A stretch of 64,000 nt of DNA from Prostheceraeus crozeri (GCA_907163375.1 CAJQUW010003408.1:124001-188000), one strand, 5' to 3'; numbered from the stretch's first letter, positions 21,842 to 34,269 are shown. Notes: generated by a model from the sequence alone, not told the origin. Program-made: numbers and translations.

Positions 21842-22709
21842 ATGGATAAAATTAAAGCTGATAATCAAAAAAGAATTCAACAATTAGATGATTTAATAAA
21901 ACAAAAAATATTATGAAAGAAAATCATACTCAGCATAGAATGATAAAAGCTGGTATTCAATCTGATATGTTTGAAAAAATGCAGCAAACCGAGCAAGTAA
22001 AAACTGATTTTGAAAAAACTATGGAACCATTTAAAACTCTTGAAAAAGAACTTACAAATAATGATAAACAAATTAATGTAGCAGATCCAGCACACAAAAC
22101 TATATTAGATGACTATGGATTACTAGAATCAAACATTAATAAAAAATTACCAAAATCTATGCTATTTGAACATTCTATTTCATTTATAGACGGAAAAACA
22201 ATACCTAGATTTCATCTCGGACAAAAAGAAATATTTCCACAACCTTTTCGAGGTTTAATTTTTTTTCACCAGATAAATCTCCTTTTAGTTTAGATAGAAA
22301 TTTTGTTGATCTTTTAAGAGGAACAAATTTAAAGAATTATGCTGTAGAAGATCTCATAAAATATAAAACTATGTTAGATAGAGTTGGTGCAGTAAAATCT
22401 CTTAGACGTTATAAACAATTAGAAGATTTAGTTTCTATAGGGGTTAAAGTAGGAAAAGGTTTTAAAGCAGAAACAACTGTATTCTTACCAGATGATCCAC
22501 AAGAATTACTAAATAGATTAGAGATTTTAATATCTGCAATAAAAGAAGGACATAATTCTAGTTTCAATGAAATTCATGCTATATTGAAAAGATCATTAGA
22601 AAAGAAGATTATAAATGAAGATGATTATAAAAGTATAGCTGAAATATGTCGTTTTTACGTTTTTTGTTTTTTTATAAAAAAAATATTTACTAAAAAATTT
22701 TTTATTTAA
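21842..22709 (+). pseudogene. Conserved Polinton protein upstream of penton, frameshifted
   Basis: Starts with MDKIKADNQKRIQQLDDLIK, shifts frame near 21905 and again near 22265, and then reads on to 22709. Recognisable blocks are VADPAHKTILDDYGLLESN and LPDDPQELLNRLEILISAIK with NEIHAILK. These match my memory of a conserved coiled, capsid-associated protein of Polintons whose function is unclear. The neighbours (membrane protein upstream, penton downstream) support this. Confidence 0.65.
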
Positions 22710-22771
22710 AAATTTCTTCGAGAGAATTATCATCAGCAGATTTAGACAAAATTAATAATCATTTAGAAAAT

Positions 22772-23183
22772 TTGACAGAGATTTTGGGTTCATCAAAATT
22801 TAGTACGACGTTAAAAATTATAGCAACTACTTCATCACACACTTGTAATTTAGAACCCATTCTACATTTGGAACAAAATAAAAATTATCAAATTGCATTG
22901 ACTAGTTTCTCCACATTTAACACTATTCAAAATGCTATAAAAGATGTGAATGATCAATTTAGATATTCTACTGATAAAGGCAAAACGTGGAAAATACTAA
23001 CTTTTCTTCCTGGTTCTTACGAAGTTGAATCAATACCAAATGAAATTAAGAGACATTTAGGTATAGCATTTAAAGATAAGAAACAATTACATTTCGCAGT
23101 TGAACCGGCAGTTAATAAATTTTCTCTTACTTTAGACGAAAATCATCAAGTTTATTTTTGTCATGATAGATCATTGTCAAAAC
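22772..23183 (+). pseudogene. Penton-like minor capsid protein, N-terminal half (element C)
   Basis: Open frame with LEPILHLEQNKNYQIALTSF, FRYSTDKGKTWKILTFLPGS and YEVESIPNEIKR, a pattern typical of the N-terminal beta-rich part of Polinton penton (single jelly-roll) proteins. No ATG fits the start, so the 5' end is uncertain. The frame ends artificially a few codons into the inserted transposon. The rest of the gene lies at 62468-62754, and its frame is continuous once one copy of GTCAAAAC is removed. Confidence 0.8.
23176..23183. repeat. Target duplication of the 39-kb insertion, left
   Basis: GTCAAAAC, repeated at 62468-62475. Because the outer bases are G and C, a 6-bp TCAAAA duplication with ends CCATAG is equally consistent. 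Confidence 0.9.
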
Positions 23184-23227
23184 CATAGAAATCAGATTGT
23201 TTTACTGTATTAGGCTAGAAGGGTCAT
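23184..23227 (+). repeat. Left terminal inverted repeat of the 39-kb insertion
   Basis: 44 bases whose outer 14 and inner 15 bases are identical to the inverted right end at 62424-62467. Confidence 0.9.
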
Positions 23228-24155
23228 CAGCTGATTTCAGGTGGTCATTAAAGCTGATCGCAAACCCGAACTTTTGGCGCGAATTCAAAACGTCGGACTT
23301 GTATTTCTCGAGCATTAAGTCACGTGTAAGAAACGCCAGTGAAGAAAATAATGCGCCTAGTTATTAGTTGAAGATGTTTTTGATTGTTTGTTTCATTACA
23401 TTTATGGGTGAACATGATAATACTTCAAATATCAATTGACAATGATGCAAGGATTTCACATGACAAATGTATTTGCATGATGAAATGGACTGGTATATAA
23501 TTGACATAAGTTTAGTTTTGTAAATGATTTCTCCGAATGATGAAGTTTTCTGTCTATTACTCTGGCTGAGGCGTACAATATTCTTCAATATCTCTGGTTA
23601 CTGTCAAAGTTTCTCAGTCATAAGTGACTCCTAGTCACGAAGTATATTACGAAACATGTCAGAATGGCTCTTGACTCGTTGATTTGTCCTGCTTTGTATT
23701 GCAAAATTTTTGATTGATTTCTTTGGTGATCAATGCAAGCGGTTTTTCCTGCGATAAGTGTCTCCAAAACATTCAATACGGCAAAGCCTCCATTTTTTTG
23801 TTTCATGCACCATAGACAATTTATAGTCTTAATCCGTATTGGAGATAGAGCCGGTGTAATAGCCACTGCCAAAAATTTACTGCATTCTGATTGCCACCGA
23901 AATCGAATGAACAAGCAATAGTAATCAATGTCGAATTAATAGCAATAGTTAACCCCGGATGAACCAGCACAATTAGAGTCATGCGGCTATTACCATGGCT
24001 GAGCCGGCAGCAAGCACTAGAAGTGGCCGCTAAAGGATTCAGGGGGAGAGGGTTCATGGGGGTTTAAGTGGTTGAAGCCCATGCTGTTTCAGGTAGGTCC
24101 AAGCTTTTCAATTTTTTAGAAGTATGGGACTTAAATTTGGAATCATGTTCAGCAA
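23228..24155. other. Interior of the 39-kb insertion, no gene seen
   Basis: Nothing is recognised. A short GC-rich stretch lies near 24000-24060. Confidence 0.45.
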
Positions 24156-24277
24156 GGCTGGTTACAAACAACAAGCAAAGTCAGAATACAAAATTGATAA
24201 AGTACAAGAACATCCATAACTCTGGAAATACAGAAGGTAGTAGAACCAAACTTCATATAGCACTTAACCACACCCAC

Positions 24278-26865
24278 CAGTAGCGTAGCCAGGATTTCGT
24301 TTCGGGGGGGGGCGGCGAGGTTTTTCAGTTTTTAGGCTTTATACGCATATAAATGGTTTTAGGCACAATAAGGCATATTTTTCAAAAAATGTACCGTTGA
24401 AACATTGGAGGACACACAAACATTCACAAACTAATTGTAGGCCTACTGCACACATATGTGAAGTAGACCTAATATACTTATCCCTAGATGCCCGTTTTTG
24501 GATAAAACATGCATGATTCTTTGAAATGATGTAGGTTCTATGCGTGTACATGCATGCTCGTTGCATGAAAAACTCGCTTTATGACTGATTTTAAAATTCA
24601 TTTATATTTGTAGAAATTAACTGAGTAAAAAAGCTCCCGATTAAAAGGTGTGGATCAAAACGATGAAATTAGGGGAAATCACTTCAATACAGTTTTTCTA
24701 CATTTCAAGGAAAACTCATCGATGACAGATGAAATATCGATGGGAATGTTTCGATGAATGTACATCCGTGCAAGGCCTGTTAATCTTTCATCTGTCATCG
24801 TGCTGCGCAAGTAAGACTTGAGATATCTGAGAGAGGAGAATGTCCTCTCTGCAGACGCGGTAGTCACAGGCAAAGTGCAGAAAATATGTAAATAGTCATT
24901 CAAACAGGGGTAAAAATCGGGGTTACAGTTAGACAAAGCATCTGCTGGAAAGGAAGGAGCGTCTTCATCATTCAGCCATTTCAATTGCCACCGCTCGTAC
25001 TCAGCTTTCACGTCACTGTTACTAAATGGGCAGCATGGCTGATACAGCTCAATTACATCAGAAAGATCATCGAAGCTACCAGAACCTAAGAATTTCGGTA
25101 TCAATATAGACATTTTCATTGCAATCAATGTGTGATGCGAAAAACGATTGTTCAAGGAGCAAGTCGACTATAGGAGCAAGTCGGGCTCTGTTTTCCGAGA
25201 TCTGCTGCCTTTTGCTGGAGTCAAGAAGATTGTCTATCTTGAGGCTAGGATTCTTTACTCTTTTGAGGAAGTCTTTCGCCTTATGGACCGAATTCTGATG
25301 ATAGACATCATCTTCGCATGTGTATCAAGATAGCCATCCCGACCAAAGAGACGGGAGTAGTTGGTCAAGGGCTCAACCGCTAGCTTTCCTAAGTTCTGGC
25401 CTTTGTTGTGACCAACAGCTTCAGGACCAAAAATCACACAGTAGAGACAGAACAACCCCTCTTTGTCACCGAATACGTCAGATACGGGCATCTCTTGAAA
25501 TGATCTTCTTTCAAGTGTCGTTTTTCTTCAACTCCTTTGCTCAACCGAGTGGAATACGGGAACTTGAAATTTGAGTCGGGTACGAAGGCATTCTCCAATA
25601 AGTTTAGCTTGTCACCGTCGGATAACTGCATCTTTCTGTCAATGTAACTGCCTACATCTGTCCAAGCGGAATTTCCTTCAGAACTAGCATCAACCTCCTT
25701 GCCATTGGAAATAGGTTGGTCATCTTCAACTGGCGATGAATCCAATCGACATCTTTTCTTTTCACATTCGGGTGTGAAGAAATCCAGCAGGGAACGATTT
25801 TGCTTCATTCTGAAAATAAAATAGAGATTATAAGTACGCTAAGCATACAATAAGTTTACATGAAATTCTGTAATATTGCCTTTGTGTAATTGCCCTTTTC
25901 AAGTTAGCTAAAATGTAACAGATCAAACAAGAATATCTTAAATATCTTATCACAATTTTCATATGTAACATGCATCTCAGAAAGTACATGTCTACATAAA
26001 ATTCTACATGTAAATTAAAGAAATATTCGATAGAAATTTGGGCAGCGTTTCCCCTTGGGACGGGCCCTTTTCAAGTTAACCAGAAGGTAGACTTAATGCT
26101 TTTACATGTAGGTATATCTATCAATTGTTTTAAGCATGCAATTTTTGACAACTAGAGATTAAAGATATGTGCTTAAGATAATGTTCGTTCAGTTCAACTT
26201 ACCTTTGATAGAATGGCGCTCCGGTGTTAAATTTACCCAATAATCCAACGTAGATCGTATCGCAGGCACCAGGCAGCAGCACAACTTCGAAGAATCGAAA
26301 TTTTAAAAAGAATATCACAGTTCAACTGATGATTTCGGTCAACGTACGCACGTTAGTAGGACGATCGAAAGACTGAATGAGCAGTCGAGATGCATCAAGC
26401 AAAATATCATGTGATTTGACCGCTTCAAAATTCTTGGAAATTACATTAGATCAGCATGAAAAGATTTTCATGACATAAGGATGAGCCAAAGGCGATTATT
26501 CGCACCTATTCATGGATCTCAAGATGACGTTGAGAAGAAAGTAAACAAACAGGTCTGTATTTGTTGAAGGGATTCATTCACCGGCTTTCAGATACGCGCT
26601 TCATGCTGTCATTTTCAATCAAGAAGTTAGGCTAATTTAGCAGCGATTCTTCTGTGCTGCTGCGAATGGCTCCTAACCTCTCTGCTCCTAACACGATGAA
26701 CATGTACATAATGCAATAACCAGATGTTGTTGTGTCTGATCCCTCTGCCCGGTGGCGATGTAGTGAGTCAGGAACTACAGAATGCCAATTCCTCTATGAT
26801 AGAGCTCCGCTCGGTGTTCGGGGGGGGCGGCCGCCCGTCCGCCCCCCCCCCTGGCTACGCCCCTG
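24278..26865 (-). mobile_element. hAT-2 DNA transposon, 2588 bp, internally deleted
   Basis: Inverted ends CAGTAGCGTAGCCAGG and CAGGGGCGTAGCCAGG and an 8-bp duplication ACACCCAC at 24270-24277 and 26866-26873. The transposase lacks most of its core, so it could move only with help from another element. Confidence 0.93.
24679..25808 (-). pseudogene. hAT-2 transposase remnant, core deleted
   Basis: The N-terminal piece 25808-25434 starts MKQNRSLLDFF. It is followed by a TTF-type finger region (GLFCLYCVIFGPE) at 25491-25255, then the C-terminal dimerisation domain at 25155-24679 (ASAERTFSSLRYLKSYLRST and IHRNIPIDISSVIDE). The RNase-H-like catalytic region expected between finger and C-terminus is missing at about 25160-25255. 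Confidence 0.8.
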
Positions 26866-26998
26866 ACACCCACGTGCATGATATAGCGCAATACAAAATT
26901 GAGAACAGTCCTGCACAAAAAACACGCTCATGGTAAACATTCATTATCATTAAAAATTAATTCACTTTCGTGGGATCACCAAACGCCAATCAAAAGCA

Positions 26999-29942
26999 AG
27001 CATAGTCATAGCGGCCAAGATATTCAGTCAAATCACGCAACCAATGCCACAAACCAATGTTCATGATCCCAAATGGATGCGCAATTCAGTCCCCACGTCC
27101 TCCGTGCCCTGCAACGGCCACAGCAGGCTCTCAAAGTTGACCTAATTTCACGGATTTTACTAAATTTGACCATCTCCTCTACTAATTTCAATCATAGCCA
27201 TAGCGGCCAAGATCAGGGTATCCGGGGCTTTTCCGTCAGAAAATTCCAGGACCATTTCAGGACATTTTCCAGGACAAATACAAAATTTTAGGACATTTTC
27301 AACATTCTTATGAATTATCCACAAATTTACTATTAATGATCATTCTTAATCATGTGTTTGAAAATGTTCAGGTGCACATTTGTTGAAGCAATCGTCATCA
27401 CATTAACAAGAGTCCTTCTTTTCACTTCAAGCATACCCATCATTGGCATTTATTATTTGTGTTATAAATGTTTGTCCAATATTTTTTGGCCATAAACTTG
27501 TGTGTGACTTATGAATGATCAAAACAATGTTAACGATGTTTCTTCTCACAATGATGACCGATTCAGCTAATGGATAATCAAGTCGAGTAATTGCTCTAAA
27601 TCGTTGTACGCATTGTCATGGCTTAAAGCAATGATATCAATGCAAAATTGGTTTATTGCATATAAAATATTGAGCAAGATTGAGTGTGTTGCCATCATAA
27701 AATCTTTATAAGCTAAATCAGCAGTTGAGCGTCATAAACACGCAAATGCTGTCTATGGTCATGATCCGATTGAGTTCATCTAAACCAACTGGCAAAAAAC
27801 TATTGGAATCGAGATTTTCTAACTCTAATTGCTATCGCTTGAGAAAATAAAAAGCTAGCCGAAGTTCTTCGAACGAAGGCACAAAATTGTAAATTAAAAA
27901 AAATCTGAAATATTCGGCGTACCTGCATCTTCTGTAATCGAAAGTTTATGTATATAATGGAGTATCCAAGAGTTATACTTACAGTCGCACGCGCGTGCGT
28001 GCATTCTATCTCCGGTCTTGATTGACTTTAAGATTTATGTAGGTCTACCTAGATATCACCTCTAGCTCTAACCTGTAGCTGAACCCATTTTTACGGTGTA
28101 TGTTTTTTCTTTATACCGTGTATCGCATTATGTTATGACATAGGGCCTATAGGCTAAAAGCGGTGGATTTCCTAAACCTCACTCTTCAACGTTAGTGAAT
28201 AATGCTTGTCTTTGCATTCTGCAATTTCATGTGCGCAAGGCATATATAATACTCATTGCATTTCATTTAATCGCGGTGAATCGAACCTGCTTTTTCAACG
28301 CAGCTTTTTTTGTACCGAATATATATTTGATAGTTCTATGAATATCAAAACGGAAAAGTCGATCTGCATAGTATCACACCATGGCATTAAGCTTCTCGCT
28401 TAATCATTAATATAAATTTGCCTTCGATATGTAAAGATTCGATATATTATTATACAAAACAAAACTGTTATACAGATGAACTTTTAGCAGCATTAGCACA
28501 GTAGACCAACTGTCACTTTACACGACATGAGCTGTTACATAGTATTTGGAAAAAAATTTTTACTTTCCATTCTTTTCCACAGAGCCAAGAGGTATTCGTA
28601 TAATACCAAAAGATATTTTGCAGAACAGTTTATAATTCTGAGAAACATATCAGCGTCTGTATCATCAATCGTTTTTTCATAAGTCGAGCTGCTATTGCCG
28701 ATGAAAGTAATTATATCTGCTAGGTCCACATTTTCGCCTAATCAGCCTCATTTGGGAGCAAATCCTTTAGTCCCTAAAACTTGATATTAGAAGCTTTTGA
28801 AGATGCATCATTTTCTAACAAACTTATGAACATTTTCACTATGAAATTATTTTACTGAACATTCATAATACTTCAGAAAATTGATTGTTTATATGACATT
28901 AATATTGAACAGGAAAATGGATGTATTTATATCACGTCTGAAAATTTAGCCACTGCAAATAGAAAAGCGTTTAATGAGGAAACAATAGTTAAAACGAGGC
29001 AAAACTTTGTGAAACATAGCCATGATATTTAATGAATGCCCGTCGACATTTCAATAACTTACTAATTGCAAATCTCAAATTGACCCGGGCATGACTGCAA
29101 CTTTCAATAGGAAGTTGTGTCGATGTTGAGAGATGTGAACTAGGCCTGCTGATGATTCTTGATATTGGATGAAATATCTGCTATTCAGGTCTGTTCTCAC
29201 TTTTCAACGTAGCCATTCTCGAAACTAAAAGCCCTTCATAGAAATTCTATACAAATGAATTTAGGATTTTCAGAATATTATTAATAACACTTGATGATCA
29301 TGTACCATCTGGCTCAGAATGACACCGTTTCGAAGAGGGCACTTTGGTGTTCCTATGTGTTCCACAACAAGGGCAGGTAGGACCTCCGTTCCCAAGCATC
29401 CCCCTCCGACGAAAGCTCTGGTTTGTACAGATAAAGTGATTTCAAAATTGAGACTCCTTCGACTTCAAAATACAAATTCAAATACTAAGATTTGGTGCAA
29501 GTATTGGTGTTACCTAGTTAGGGAGTTTGTCTAGCAACTTCCAGCACTTTCTCTACACGAAAAACCGGAAAATACCGATTTCCTAGAAAAATGATGTTAT
29601 CATAAAATGACGGTGCTACATGGATAATGAGTCTGTGCAGCTCTACAACCGGTGAAATAGTATTCTACTAATCATATCTGAGTTTTAACACACACTTTCC
29701 CAACACGCCGGTAGATACAGGTTATTATACAAGAATCCAGCCAGAGATATATCTGCACGTTAAGCAAGAGTTGAACATGAATTCAAGAAAATGTATCAAA
29801 ATATTTCATCAATTTATCCAGAGCGAATACAAGATTGGTTGATCGGTGTGCATAGCATTATTCTAGTGAAAATTACATCATTCCAGCGAAGAAAGATCAT
29901 TTTCCGCTTTGGTATGCTACAGAAAATCAATTAATGCTATGA
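26999..29942. other. Interior between inverted repeat arms, no gene seen
   Basis: CATAG(T/C)CATAGCGGCCAAGAT is found at about 27004 and 27194, and AGGACATTTT(C) is repeated at 27250-27300. No protein is recognised. Confidence 0.45.
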
Positions 29943-30191
29943 TTTTTTTTGATTGGTATTTGGTGATCCCATGAAATTGAATTAATTTTTAATGAGAGTG
30001 AATGTTTCCCATGAGCGTGTTTTCTTGTGCAGGACTGGTCTCAATTTTGTAATGCGCTATATCATACAGGTGGGTGTGGTTAAGTGCTGTATGAAGTTTG
30101 GTTCTACTACCTTCTATATTTCCAGACTTATGGATGTGTTAGTACTTTATCAATTTTATACTCTGACTTTGCTTGTTGTTTATAACCAGCC
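29943..30191 (-). repeat. Right arm of the inverted repeat pair
   Basis: Reverse complement of the split left arm at 24156-26998, about 250 bp. Confidence 0.85.
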
Positions 30192-30959
30192 CGAAATGGC
30201 TTAGGGCTTCAGCAATTACATTTGTAATCTACTAGTATTGATTCTGCTGAATTATATTAAGAACAAGGTCTGCAGCTTCGTATTATGAGAGGAAAATCAC
30301 GTCATGGCATTCACTTAAAGGCTGGAACAGTCACGTTTTTTTCACAACCGCAACCTATCATCTCTAAGTCACTTTTGTTTACCTGAAATTATTTAATACA
30401 TGACATAGTGGTGGAATCTCAGCAATGCTGATGTGGACATCTACCACAACATCAGACAGCTCATCCTGGTTGGATGTGTCTCTCCAATTCTCCAAATCTC
30501 CTCAGAATCAGAGAGATCGTTTTATGCCTTCAGACATCCAAAGGCGCATCTCTTGTGCACCATCTCCTAGGAATGGTTGGTAGACTGACCATCGTAGCAA
30601 AAAACTGGAAGATACAAAGACGTGTGAAATTTGGAAATCAATGATATCTGTGATCAGCACAAAATATCAATGGTAGCTCCTATCCTTCGAAGTAGAAATC
30701 ATTCGATGTCTTCGTCGAGTACTTAAATGGGATCAGGACAAATAAGTTGCTTACAAAGTTTAACATACTAAAATAAGCAAGTTTTGAAATCTTTGAATAC
30801 CGGTATTACACAGTATTTCATGATTTTTTCTGTCAATCGATGTCGCTTGAGTGATATCTGATAGGTGAGACACCATAATCTACAAGCAACATTGAGGAAA
30901 AAGGAAAAGGATGCTTACGGGGGATTTGAATTCAAGAATGTTTTTGCAGTTAGCATATA
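30192..30959. other. No gene seen
   Basis: A/T-rich, nothing recognised. Confidence 0.45.
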
Positions 30960-31040
30960 ATTATTTTCAAGAAACTGAAGTTAGCAGTAGATCTGGCACC
31001 AGATTTTTAGAAATAATTTGTTCAATCCGGATTTTCCACA
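30960..31040 (+). repeat. Outer part of a foldback repeat arm, cut by element B
   Basis: The reverse complement of this stretch matches 50098-50165 (GAACAAATTATTTCTAAAAT, then CTAACTTCAGT). The arm continues at 49297 on the other side of element B. Confidence 0.75.
31035..31040. repeat. Element B target site duplication, left
   Basis: TCCACA, identical to 49291-49296. Six-base duplications are the Polinton rule. Confidence 0.93.
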
Positions 31041-33285
31041 AGTAGTAACCCCATGGCAAAATCAAGGACAGTGCGGTGCAGTGATGAGTCATCGATGAGT
31101 CATCAGGCTGACTCAGCCCCCCCCCCTCTGGCAGGAAGGTGAGGGAGAGCGCCAAGGATGTGCTGGGAGGAATGGGTCCGAGAGGAGGAAACGGGTCCCT
31201 CCCCCCTTCTGGAAGGAAGGAGTTTTCCAGCAAGGGAAGGAAGGTGATAGGAATGTGGGAGGGATAGAGTGAGGAAAGGGCGGGTGCTGGTGGTGTTGGG
31301 ATGAGAAAGTCCATGTTTCGGCATGAAGGAGACCTCGGATGGGAAAACGGAGGCCAGATTCGGAATTTTTGGTCAATTTTGGGTTAGGAAGGATGTTTCC
31401 AGCGACATTGGAGAGAAAAAGTTTTGAGGACGTCCCCCCCCTCCTGCCAAACTTCCAACTTTGGTGTGCGAGATGGTAGAAAGTCGTGCAATAGCTCATT
31501 TGAAAGCTAAGAGTGAGAAAAATGCAGTGGAAAGCTCAGTTTGGACTAATTTTGTTGGGTTTAGGGAGGAAAATGGCAGGAAACCGTCAGAGTTGGAAAA
31601 GGCAGGTGTTGGAGGTTTTGGGATGAGAAAAGTCGTTTTTCGGGCAGAAGGAGACCTCGGATGGGAAAATGGAGTGCAAATTCGGACGTTTTGGCCAAAG
31701 TTGGGTCTAGGAATTTCTTCCCAACTCAATCGGAGAGAAACAATTTTGAAGACGTCCCCCCCCTCCTGCCAAACTTCCAACTTTGGTGTGAGAGATGGTA
31801 GAAAGTCGTGCAATAGCTCATTTGAAAGCTAAGAGTGAGACAAATGCAGTGGAAAGCTCAGTTTGGACTAATTTTCTTGCGTTTAGGGAGGAAAATGGCA
31901 GGAAACCGTCAGAGTTGGAAAAGGCAGGTGTTGGAGGTTTTGGGATGAGAAAAGTCGTTTTTCGGGCAGAAGGAGACCTCGGATGGGAAAATGGAGTGTA
32001 AATTCGGACGTTTGGTCAATGTTGGGTCTAGGAACTTCTTCCCAACTCAATCGGAGAGAAAAAGCTCTGACCCCCCCCCCCCCCACTCGGCAACGATCTT
32101 CCAACTTTGGTTGTAGACATCGTAGAAAGTCGTGCAATAGCTCATTTGAAAGCTAAGAGTGAGAAAAATGCAGTGGAAAGCTCAGTTTGGACTCATTTTC
32201 TTGCGTTTAGGGAGGAAAATGGCAGGAAACGTCAGAGTTGGAAAAGGCAGGTGTTGGAGGTTTTGGGATGATAAAAGTCGTTTTTCGGGCAGAAGGAGAC
32301 CTCGGATGGGAAAATGGAGTGCAAATTCGGACGTTTGGCCAAAGTTGGGTCTAGGAATTTCTTCCCAACTCAATCGGAGAGAAACAATTTTGAAGACGTC
32401 CCCCCCCCTCCTGCCAAACTTCCAACTTTGGTGTGAGAGATGGTAGAAAGTCGTGCAATAGCTCATTTGAAAGCTAAGAGTGAGACAAATGCAGTGGAAA
32501 GCTCAGTTTGGACTAATTTTCTTGCGTTTAGGGAGGAAAATGGCAGGAAACCGTCAGAGTTGGAAAAGGCAGGTGTTGGAGGTTTTGGGATGAGAAAAGT
32601 CGTTTTTCGGGCAGAAGGAGACCTCGGATGGGAAAATGGAGTGCAAATTTGGACGTTTGGTCAATGTTGGGTCTAGGAACTTCTTCCCAACTCAATCGGA
32701 GAGAAAAAGCTCTGACCCCCCCCCTCGGCAACGATCTTCCAACTTTGGTTGTAGACATCGTAGAAAGTCGTGCAATAGCTCATTTGAAAGCTAAGAGTGA
32801 GAAAAATGCAGTGGAAAGCTCAGTTTGGACTCATTTTCTTGCGTTTAGGGAGGAAAATGGCAGGAAACCGTCAGAGTTGGAAAAGGCAGGTGTTGGAGGT
32901 TTTGGGATGAGAAAAGTCGTTTTTCGGGCAGAAGGAGACCTCGGATTGGAAAATGGAGTGCAAATTCGGACGTTTTGGTCAGTGTTGGGTCTAGGAACTT
33001 CTTCCCAACTCAATCGGAGAGAAAAAACTCTGACCCCCCCCTCGGCAACGATCTTCCAACTTTGGTTGTAGACATCGTAGAAAGTCGTGCAATAGCTCAT
33101 TTGAAAGCTGGGAGTGAGACAAATTCAGTGGAAAACATGGCTTGTTCGTATCTGCCTTCGTTTAGAGGTGAGACGTTATTGAAAATTTTGGACCTTGGTG
33201 AAAAACGACAGAGTTAGAATGTTTATGAAAATCGCTCTAGCGGGTGACGCAAGCCTCGGACGGGAAAACAGAGACCAGATTTGGC
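31041..33285 (+). repeat. Left terminal inverted repeat of B, built from ~320-bp tandem units
   Basis: The first 160 bases hold the terminus, two GATGAGTCATC sites and GCTGACTCAG. From 31440 the phrase GTAGAAAGTCGTGCAATAGC recurs near 31473, 31797, 32121, 32443, 32760 and 33077, giving six junctions at 317-324 bp. Poly-C runs mark each junction. The inner edge ends in sequence shared with 47600-47740. Open frames on both strands here are a by-product of the repeat. Confidence 0.9.
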
Positions 33286-33378
33286 ATCAGCGTATCATGT
33301 TACACCTGTATGTCATTCATGCTATGTCTCCGAAGTGAAAGGAAGAAAGATGACAGAAGCAGTAAAGTTTACGAATGA

Positions 33379-33771
33379 ATTTGTTCACTACGTTTTCATC
33401 GACAAAGTCTTCGTGGTGTGATTAGGGACTACATCATCTCCTTTCATCATGAAAAGACAGACTTGGAATTTGCTATCGCTAAAGGTTACTCCGTTTTCCA
33501 ACAGCTCATGGACAGTTTGATGAATAAAGATGTGAAAGGACGATTAGTTGCAGAGATCGAATTTGAGAAGCTGACTGAAGAACATGCGGGCGAACGTGTA
33601 GTGTTTCATTTTGCATCATATTCTGCAGAGACGTTGCATGATCCTAAAGATTTCTATCAGCGACACATGGCGAAAATTGCATCTCGACTAGATTCATTTC
33701 ATGAGCATGGATCCAACTTGCTCTTGTGTCGTATAAAACACATTCATATTCAACTCAATGTGCTAAACTAG
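33379..33771 (+). CDS. Stand-alone polymerase N-domain protein 1 (B)
   Basis: Open frame from just after a TGA at 33376, with no ATG at its N-terminal part, so an upstream exon is likely. Similarity begins at LRFHRQSLRGVIRDYIISF. Shared pattern with the polymerase N-terminus and with the genes at 35985 and 45200: F-x-x-L-(I/V)-x-D-(Y/W), KDVKGRLVAEIE, an FxFASY-type step, DFYQRHMAKIASRLDSF, LLLCRIKHIHIQL. Function unknown. In Polintons the region before the polymerase core is a candidate for the terminal (priming) protein, so a DNA-end or priming role is a guess. The A copy is split by hAT-1. Confidence 0.65.
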   Translation: MCSLRFHRQSLRGVIRDYIISFHHEKTDLEFAIAKGYSVFQQLMDSLMNKDVKGRLVAEIEFEKLTEEHAGERVVFHFASYSAETLHDPKDFYQRHMAKIASRLDSFHEHGSNLLLCRIKHIHIQLNVLN

Positions 33772-33870
33772 ATTTGACTACAAGAATTGAGAAAAGCAAT
33801 CATGAGTCAGTCGTCCGCGTGCCTCCTTTTCCCTGCCACAACGAAGTCAGGGGCGAAACGGAGTACTCTG

Positions 33871-33916
33871 ATTGGCTCTCATAGTGTCAAGTGTGGATTT
33901 GCAGGAACCTATAAAA
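33871..33916 (+). promoter_or_regulatory. CCAAT plus TATA promoter of the acidic-tail gene (B)
   Basis: ATTGG at 33871-33875 and TATAAAA at 33910-33916. The ATG used is at 34045. Both boxes are conserved in A. Confidence 0.65.
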
Positions 33917-34044
33917 GCAGTCATCTCCCCATTTTCTCTTCATTTCATTCTCTTGACTTGAAAAGCGTGTGTGACTTGCACAAGCCATTCTCCGTCTCAA
34001 TTTTGTCCGATTCAATCCCGTTTCCAAATTTACAAGTGAGTGTC

Positions 34045-34269
34045 ATGACTGTCTGGCCTTACCAGCATTTTAGAAGAGAGACGCAGGAGAGTGTGTGGCC
34101 GATGATTGTACAAGCTTATTTTGTTGAACCATCACCGCCACCGACTCAACCACCTAGACGCTTTACCTTCAAGTCATTTCAGGAATTGAAACTCAATTCG
34201 GGTCCTAAGCCCAAGACATTTAATTTACTGGACGATGACGAAGACTTAGACTTTGGTGATAAGCTTTAA
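34045..34269 (+). CDS. Small protein with acidic tail (B)
   Basis: 74 residues, MTVWPYQHFRRE at the start and LLDDDEDLDFGDKL at the end, with a proline-rich middle (PSPPPTQPP). The frame is open further upstream, but that part includes the TATA box, so the ATG at 34045 is chosen. It differs from A by a few substitutions and small in-frame indels, which suggests a constrained coding sequence. The acidic tail resembles those that recruit partners in ssDNA-binding proteins, but no family is recognised. Confidence 0.65.
   Translation: MTVWPYQHFRRETQESVWPMIVQAYFVEPSPPPTQPPRRFTFKSFQELKLNSGPKPKTFNLLDDDEDLDFGDKL

Larger units (their letters stand above)
20670..23183 (+). mobile_element. Element C: AT-rich Polinton, left part
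   Basis: Three adjacent gene remnants of Polinton type: a membrane protein, a conserved unknown, and the N-terminal half of a penton-like protein. The region is cut at 23183 by a 39-kb insertion and resumes at 62476. Base composition (very AT-rich, AAA/ATA/TTA codons) differs strongly from elements A and B. Confidence 0.85.
24156..26998 (+). repeat. Left arm of an inverted repeat pair, split by hAT-2
   Basis: 24156-24277 together with 26874-26998 is the inverted counterpart of 29943-30191, with matching order and diverged sequence. hAT-2 sits inside this arm and not in the other, so the right arm shows the uninterrupted state (GTGGGTGTGG near 30070). Confidence 0.85.

Noticed and set aside
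23733..23921. Small frames on both strands near 23.6-24.0 kb
   Set aside because: Short, mutually overlapping on opposite strands, no motif.
31440..33100. Repeated long open frames (SRAIAHLKAKSE-type) in the terminal repeats
   Set aside because: They are open on both strands, repeat with the ~320-bp unit and have no start or domain. They follow from the repeat structure.
33787..34044. N-terminal extension of the acidic-tail protein
   Set aside because: Contains the TATA and CCAAT boxes and the conserved promoter region; the protein-like similarity begins at 34045.
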